Origin: Gallionella sp.
GTDB lineage: Bacteria; Pseudomonadota; Gammaproteobacteria; Burkholderiales; Gallionellaceae
Reading direction: 5' to 3'
NCBI GenBank assembly: GCA_030682375.1
Contig: JAUXOL010000016.1
Location: 206,577 to 270,576 of the forward strand
DNA: 64,000 nucleotides
Made by a program: the position numbers and the translations under genes. The first letter of the stretch is position 1. Every line of letters starts with the position of its first letter. This document shows positions 59,353-64,000 of this stretch, one piece after another. The notes under the pieces are model-generated. The model saw nothing but the letters and a program-made list of their open reading frames with translations. It did not search any database and was not told where the DNA came from.

Positions 59353-60956
59353 CGTTCGATAGCAAAGAAAATTCAACCTTCGAGTTCGATGGATATCGGG
59401 TGAGATTGGCATCGGGAACTTCTTCCTTTCGGGGAGATACCCCTCGATTCTTAATGGCGGAAGCGCCAACCGAGTTATGGGCCGAACTGAACGAGGAGAA
59501 TTACCGGCTGATAGGCGACAACCTGTTCCAGATTGATTTCGCGGAAAGAAAACCGGGAATTCTGTCGAATATCCCCCCCAGGCTGCACATCGAACTGGTG
59601 CTCCCCGGCCCAAATCGCTGGCATGAGGAAAGTTACATCGTGCTGATTCTGGACAACGACGGAGCCTCGCTGGTCGACTGGGCGATCGCAAACCCCGCAC
59701 CTGCCACCAGCCACTTCGTTCAGGAAGATTCGGACAGATCCGCCATCTACTTCGACATCCCGCTGGTGCCGGTTACGCGAAATGAGAGCCGGTATGCTGA
59801 CCGGACAGAATTCCTGGATCAGATCAGTCATTGGCAAGGCGGGCCGCAACTGACCTTCGGCATCTTCAGCATCGAAGACGATGAGATTACGCATCTCACT
59901 CACCGCCTGATCCGCACGCATTGGAAGATCCTCCCCCACCCTTTTTACGACCGATATGATCGCCTGGCGTTTTCAGGATTCGTAGACTTCATCGCCAAAA
60001 AAGCGGACGGCTACCTAAAGAAGAACACCCAGGGCAAAGAGGTCTTGCAGATCATTCCCGAAAATGGGGTGCCGCACGAGGTCACTGCCGCAGAACTGAA
60101 GAAAATGGACGGCAAGGTGCTGCTGCTCTGCCACGGCATCCTCAGTTCCACCCAAGGCGCGTTCGAGGGGATACTGGGCGATGCCGCCTTCTACCGCCCC
60201 CTGTTTGCCAGATATGAGGGGCGAATTCTGGCCTGGGATCACTACACCCTGTCGAAAACGACCGCCGAAAATGCCGATGACCTTCTGATGGGAAAGCTGC
60301 TGGACTTGCACAATGTCACACTGGATATCGTTTGCCACAGCCGCGGGGCGGGCGTGATCCGCAACTTTTTGGAGAACCCGGTCAACCGGCAGACACTCCA
60401 GCACCAGAACATCAAAATAGACAAAGTGATTTTCGTGGCCGGTGCCTGCCTGGGATCGCAACTGGCACAGCCGGAAAATACCAACCGCATGTTTCGCCGC
60501 CTCAACATGCTCTTCTGGTTTCTCGGAGGCACCCCGGCAGGCTTCATCAAGGCGATCCTGACCATCCTTAAATTGCTGGCGACCGTCGCCCAGAAAATGC
60601 CGGGCGTCGAAGCGATGAATCCAGTCGGTGGCGAGATCGCAAAATTAAACCTCAATCAGGACACCGCCGCTGCGGAATACCATTACATCAGGGCGAATTA
60701 CGACAATCCCCACCTGCCGCTCAAACTTCTTGAAGAGTTCTTCCTCGACTCAGGCGTATTCGATGGTGCAGCCAACGACCTGGTCGTGCCTTATGAAGGC
60801 GCCAGCCCCAGCGGAAAATACCTCGCCAACAGCCCTGTGCAAAAGATAGACACGTACCACTACGGCGATGAGCAAACGCCACAGCCAAAGGTTATGCATA
60901 CCAATTTTTTCTATCACGCCCAAACCCAATCGGAGCTCGACAGATTATTGCCATGA
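59349..60956 (+). CDS. Island gene 8: large alpha/beta hydrolase (DUF7379-like, lipase-type)
   Basis: A 535-aa protein with a C-terminal hydrolase (from about residue 240). The oxyanion segment GKVLLLCHGILSSTQGAFEG, nucleophile elbow LDIVCHSRGAGVIRNFL (CHSRG in place of GxSxG), a late Asp in GAANDLVVPYEGASPSG and His in PKVMHTNFFYHAQTQ fit a Ser-Asp-His triad. The N-terminal 240 residues are beta-rich and unassigned. Similar hydrolases (DUF7379 type) occur with CHAT proteases and other accessory systems (from memory). No signal peptide. Its start overlaps the lipoprotein stop, so the two are co-translated. A bidirectional terminator follows. Confidence 0.8.
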   Translation: MTFDSKENSTFEFDGYRVRLASGTSSFRGDTPRFLMAEAPTELWAELNEENYRLIGDNLFQIDFAERKPGILSNIPPRLHIELVLPGPNRWHEESYIVLILDNDGASLVDWAIANPAPATSHFVQEDSDRSAIYFDIPLVPVTRNESRYADRTEFLDQISHWQGGPQLTFGIFSIEDDEITHLTHRLIRTHWKILPHPFYDRYDRLAFSGFVDFIAKKADGYLKKNTQGKEVLQIIPENGVPHEVTAAELKKMDGKVLLLCHGILSSTQGAFEGILGDAAFYRPLFARYEGRILAWDHYTLSKTTAENADDLLMGKLLDLHNVTLDIVCHSRGAGVIRNFLENPVNRQTLQHQNIKIDKVIFVAGACLGSQLAQPENTNRMFRRLNMLFWFLGGTPAGFIKAILTILKLLATVAQKMPGVEAMNPVGGEIAKLNLNQDTAAAEYHYIRANYDNPHLPLKLLEEFFLDSGVFDGAANDLVVPYEGASPSGKYLANSPVQKIDTYHYGDEQTPQPKVMHTNFFYHAQTQSELDRLLP

Positions 60957-61049
60957 ACACAGCAAGCTTCTCATCGCAGGACATGTGCGATAGAGCGAGA
61001 AGAAACCCCGTTCACGCAAAATTCCGGAAAACTCGCGACACCACACCAA

Positions 61050-61081
61050 CAAAAATGGCGACCTCCGGGTCGCCATTTTTG
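61050..61081. terminator. Bidirectional terminator after the island
   Basis: CAAAAATGGCGACC-TCCG-GGTCGCCATTTTTG is a perfect 14-bp stem with A-run and T-run at its two ends, so it can terminate transcription from both sides: the island (plus) and the DjlA-like gene (minus, convergent). Confidence 0.9.
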
Positions 61082-61099
61082 ATCTGATCACCCCGGTGT

Positions 61100-61951
61100 T
61101 CACATTCCCCGGTTCTTCTTGATCAAATCGTAAGCCAGCTGTATTTCTTTCGCTTGCTCCGTCGCCACCGCGATCATGTCTTCCGGCATGCCTTGACCCA
61201 TCAGTTTGTCGGGGTGGTATTGGCTCATCAGTTTGCGCCAGGCGCGTTTGACCTCGGCGTCGGTGCTATCCTTGCTCACGCCCAGCGCCTTGTAAGCATC
61301 TTCCAGCGCCTTGGCCGGGTCGGCTTGTGCTGCGCCGAAGTGGGTCTGGTTCAGCACCATGTCCATCAGGCGTTTGAAGGCGTCGGGGCCGTAGCCCAGG
61401 CGTCCGGCGAGTTGGGTCAGCAAGGCTTCTTCTTCCGGATGGAATTCGCCGTCGGCGAGCGCCATCACGATGAGGGACACTAGCAGCATCTCCTTCAGGT
61501 TCTTCGTGTGCCCGCAGATGCCGATGAAGCGCTGATAGACCGGCTCGATGTCGAAGTCGGGTTCGGCGCCCTGTTTGAACCAGGTGATCGCCTGCGCCCG
61601 ATGGGCATCGGTCATGCCCAGTTTCTTCATGAACAGTTCGGTATGCTCGACCTCGGCCTCGGAGACGCGCCCGTCCGCCTTGGCCAGTTTGCCCATCGTG
61701 ACGAACACGGTCTCCAGGAACACCGCCTGGCGGATCGCATTGCGCATGGGGTTGAGCGCGCCGGAGCCGTAGGCTCGCACGCGGTCGATATACGCACCGA
61801 CGAACCAGCCCAGCAGCGCGCCCCAGAATCCGAGGAAGTAATAACCGGCGATGATGCAGATGATCTTGAACAAGATGGCTCCAGAATAACGGCGGTCGTC
61901 GACCGCGAGGACGCACATTATAACGGCGACATTCATGTATTCATTTTTCAT
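61100..61951 (-). CDS. djlA: DjlA-like co-chaperone: membrane anchor, TerB-like core, J domain
   Basis: A DjlA-family protein of about 283 aa from the ATG at 61951. Residues about 27-55 form an N-terminal TM hairpin (LFKIICIIAGYYFLGFWGAL, GWFVGAY). A TerB-like helical domain is at about 75-190 (TMGKLAKADGRVSEAEVEHT, MALADGEFHPEEEALL). The C-terminal J domain has the HPD motif (MSQYHPDKLMGQG). It stimulates DnaK ATPase at the inner membrane. A TTG at 61873 with GGAG upstream is a plausible alternative start that would match the short N-termini of other DjlA proteins. Confidence 0.9.
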   Translation of the reverse strand: MKNEYMNVAVIMCVLAVDDRRYSGAILFKIICIIAGYYFLGFWGALLGWFVGAYIDRVRAYGSGALNPMRNAIRQAVFLETVFVTMGKLAKADGRVSEAEVEHTELFMKKLGMTDAHRAQAITWFKQGAEPDFDIEPVYQRFIGICGHTKNLKEMLLVSLIVMALADGEFHPEEEALLTQLAGRLGYGPDAFKRLMDMVLNQTHFGAAQADPAKALEDAYKALGVSKDSTDAEVKRAWRKLMSQYHPDKLMGQGMPEDMIAVATEQAKEIQLAYDLIKKNRGM

Positions 61952-61989
61952 AGAATGATGACCCTCACCACCCTCCACGGAACGCGACC

Positions 61990-62253
61990 ATGGAAATGAA
62001 GAAAATCAACTCCGGCAAGCTGCGCGCCATCGGCTACGATGGCCGCGCCCGCATCCTGCAAGTGCAGCTCGACGACGGCACGATGCTGCAGTACGGCGGC
62101 GTCGGCGAGGACACCTGGCGACGGTTCAGCGGCTCGGGCGCTGCCTGGAGCTTTTATCGCGACAACATCGAGGAGGAATTCGCCGCGAAGCGCGTCTCCG
62201 CACACGCGCCCGCCGGCAAGAATCCGCTCGACGACCTGTTCGGCGGTTCCTGA
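61990..62253 (+). CDS. KTSC-domain protein
   Basis: An 87-aa protein with a KTSC-type domain: INSGKLRAIGYDGRARILQV, LDDGTMLQYGGVGEDTWRRF and GAAWSFYRDNIEEEF. KTSC is a small domain of unknown biochemical role, found alone or fused to nucleases and in phage genes. It is divergent from the DjlA-like gene. The start may be the ATG at 61990 or the one two codons on. Confidence 0.85.
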   Translation: MEMKKINSGKLRAIGYDGRARILQVQLDDGTMLQYGGVGEDTWRRFSGSGAAWSFYRDNIEEEFAAKRVSAHAPAGKNPLDDLFGGS

Positions 62254-62575
62254 GCCGACCTGCCCTTGGCACTGACTGAATGCACGGCATGCCTAGGGCT
62301 TTTCCTACTCGGCCTAGCTATACCCCTAGATCGAAAAAGACTGTCATTGACAGCTCCCGAGCACATCCCCTAGAGTCCATGCGGTGCTTGGCACGCAAAA
62401 CCCGCATAGGGCTCGAAACGCTAGGAGAATGCCGTCTCAACCGTAATCGGCCCCCATCGTTCCGAAAAACCCGAAGTTACGGCCTGAATTCACTCAATGG
62501 AAGACACATGCATCGCAAGCCTCTCGCCACGCGCTTCGCACCATATGCCAACATTGATCCCGTCATCCTGAGCCG
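62254..62575. other. 322-base region without a gene, probable promoter of the MASE1 gene
   Basis: A stretch with no supported ORF; a plus-strand frame covering 62280-62579 has no Shine-Dalgarno, atypical composition and no recognisable motif. TTGACA at 62347-62352 with TAGAGT 18 bases on (62371-62376) is a weak sigma-70-like pair about 200 bases upstream of the MASE1 start. Nothing else stands out. Confidence 0.35.
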
Positions 62576-64000
62576 ATGACCTCCATCCCCATGACTGCAC
62601 CACGCCAATTCGGCAAGATGCTGTTGCTGGCGCTGGCCTATTTCATCAGTGCCAAGCTGGGATTCGCCTTTGCCACTCCGAACAACCACATCACGCTGTT
62701 CTGGCTGCCCACCGGGATCGCGGTTGCCGCCTTGTTGCGCTGGGGATGGTGCTGTTGGCCAGGAGTTCTGCTAGGAGCATTGCTGAGTGAGCTGACCCTT
62801 AGCTACCCTCCCCTGCTTACCATCGGCCTCGCTACCGGAATGACATTAGCTCCGCTGGCCACGGTATGGCTGCTCAAACATTGGCGATTCGATGCTTCGT
62901 TCGCCAGACAACGCGACCTGCTCGCGCTGCTTGCTGCAGCCGCATCGGGCATGCTGCTCTCGGCCTCGGTCGGGGCCGGCTTGCTATGGCTCAAGGGTCT
63001 GCTGCCGTCCGCCGATGCGCCGCTCGCCTGGCTGAACTGGTGGCTGGGGGATTCCGTGGGCGTCTTGCTGGCCGGACCGCTATTGCTGAACATCAACCGC
63101 TCCAACCTCAGATACCTCATCGCACGTCCCGCCGAGTCGCTGCTGTGCGGGCTGCTGCTCGGCATCTCGGGCTGGCTGATATATTTCTTCGACTATGGGG
63201 ATCGTTCGCTGCCGCTCGCCTTCCTGCCGCTACCCATATTGCTATGGGCAGCGCTGCGGCGGGGAATCACCGGCACCTCGCTTGCCGCACTGCTGCTGTC
63301 GCTGCTCGCCGCGATCGGCACCGCTCAAGGCACCGGGGTGTTCGGCTCATTCCCCCCGGATGTGGCGATGTATCTGGCCTGGTCATACATGTTCACCGTG
63401 GTGCTGATCGGCTTGATGGTGACCACGATACTGGGAGAACGCCAGCAAATCGAGGCATCGCTGCGGCAGGCAAACGAGTTGCTGCGCGAAACCCAGGCCG
63501 TCGCCAGGACGGGCAGTTGGCGCATCGATCCAGAAAGTCAGGCCCTGCTCTGGTCTGACGAGTCGTATCGCATCTTCTGCGTCCCGCCCGGCACGCCGAT
63601 GAACTATCAGCGCTTTCTGGAATGCGTCCATCCGGATGATCGCGCGCAAGTCGACACCGCCTGGCAAGCTGCACTCAAGGGCAGTCCCTACCGCATCCAG
63701 CACCGCGTCGTCATCGACGGAGAGACCCGCTGGATAGAAGAGCGCGCCCAGATGGACATCGATGCAAACGGCATCGTGCGCAGCGCCACCGGATCCTCCC
63801 AGGACATCACAGACAGCAAGCTGGCCGAGCAGCGCGCCGCGCAAAGCGAATTGCGCTACAAGACGCTGGTCCAGCAAGCCGCCGATGCGCTGTTCGTCCA
63901 CGACCTCGCGGGCAACTTCCTCGAAGTCAACCAGCAGGCCTGCGACAGCATGGGATACAGCCGCGAGGAGCTGCTGCGAATGAACGTGGCCGACACCTCA
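62576..64000 (+). CDS. MASE1-PAS sensor protein, N-terminal part (cut by window end)
   Basis: At least 475 codons. The start is the ATG at 62576 or 62591. Residues about 1-275 form a MASE1 integral-membrane sensory domain: LLLALAYFISAKLGFAFATP, FWLPTGIAVAALLRWGWCCW, LNWWLGDSVGVLLAGPLLLN and several more helices, with the family's WxPTG and WLGD motifs. Residues about 305-405 are a PAS/PAC domain (TGSWRIDPESQALLWSDESY, ATGSSQDITDSKLAEQR), and a second PAS starts at about 415. The output domain (likely GGDEF, EAL or kinase) is beyond the window. Confidence 0.9.
   Translation, partial: MTSIPMTAPRQFGKMLLLALAYFISAKLGFAFATPNNHITLFWLPTGIAVAALLRWGWCCWPGVLLGALLSELTLSYPPLLTIGLATGMTLAPLATVWLLKHWRFDASFARQRDLLALLAAAASGMLLSASVGAGLLWLKGLLPSADAPLAWLNWWLGDSVGVLLAGPLLLNINRSNLRYLIARPAESLLCGLLLGISGWLIYFFDYGDRSLPLAFLPLPILLWAALRRGITGTSLAALLLSLLAAIGTAQGTGVFGSFPPDVAMYLAWSYMFTVVLIGLMVTTILGERQQIEASLRQANELLRETQAVARTGSWRIDPESQALLWSDESYRIFCVPPGTPMNYQRFLECVHPDDRAQVDTAWQAALKGSPYRIQHRVVIDGETRWIEERAQMDIDANGIVRSATGSSQDITDSKLAEQRAAQSELRYKTLVQQAADALFVHDLAGNFLEVNQQACDSMGYSREELLRMNVADTS

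Noticed and set aside
53748..60956. Active prophage
   Set aside because: No integrase, terminase, portal, capsid, tail or attachment-site repeats seen in the window.
62280..62579. A 99-codon frame before the MASE1 gene
   Set aside because: No Shine-Dalgarno, atypical residue composition, overlaps the MASE1 start; more likely promoter DNA.

Overview
The window is about 60% GC chromosomal DNA from a betaproteobacterium. The gene order leuC-(entericidin)-leuD-leuB-asd-fimV-(EcfT-like)-truA-trpF-trpB-trpA-accD-folC-SPOR-cvpA-purF-metZ is the conserved biosynthetic block of Betaproteobacteria. The many c-di-GMP, HDOD and chemotaxis genes, a c-heme chemoreceptor and the palindromic repeats suggest Nitrosomonadales, perhaps Gallionellaceae. 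That family-level placement is inference; no rRNA or tRNA gene is visible.

Layout. 1-3.9 kb (minus strand): a Cus-type Cu(I)/Ag(I) RND efflux operon (small Cys/His-rich protein, TolC-family channel, CusB-like adaptor with fused CusF-like domain, CusA-like pump cut by the window edge). 4.0-6.2 kb: recX, recA, pncC. 6.2-24.3 kb (minus): the long housekeeping block above, many genes overlapping by 1-8 bases and so probably translationally coupled; an AT-rich orphan gene sits between accD and folC. 24.4-27.0 kb (plus): alpha/beta hydrolase, serB, unknown membrane protein. 27.0-30.4 kb (minus): a 1112-residue periplasmic-binding-fold/PAS/GGDEF/EAL/BLUF fusion, divergent from a B12-dependent ribonucleotide reductase (30.5-33.3 kb).

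33.4-42.1 kb is a signalling cluster: HDOD protein, small partner, HD-GYP phosphodiesterase, Cys-rich small protein, c-heme chemoreceptor, orphan HAMP-like membrane protein, response regulator, PAS histidine kinase, an unusual HTH-first response regulator and a second HDOD protein. A 12-base motif recurs upstream of the chemoreceptor and the HTH regulator. 42.2-50.3 kb is mostly housekeeping and stress genes (ScsD-like thioredoxin, HslR-like S4 protein, GNAT, L,D-transpeptidase, TadA, cNMP-binding protein, Bcp, PhoH, GST, MsrB, YciB, YciI, BolA, parvulin), ending in a strong terminator.

50.4-53.3 kb encodes a four-CBS/PAS/PAS/GGDEF/EAL protein. 53.7-61.0 kb (plus) is the most unusual part: a compact accessory island with an unknown membrane protein, a YiiX-like papain-fold hydrolase, a GH19 endolysin-like enzyme, a tiny coupled ORF, a coiled-coil membrane protein and a small lipoprotein resembling phage inner and outer spanins, a PhoD-like phosphoesterase, a lipoprotein and a DUF7379-like alpha/beta hydrolase. 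There are no phage structural or integration genes. It looks like a domesticated envelope-lysis cassette or an effector cluster. The window closes with a DjlA-like co-chaperone, a KTSC protein and the start of a MASE1-PAS sensor.
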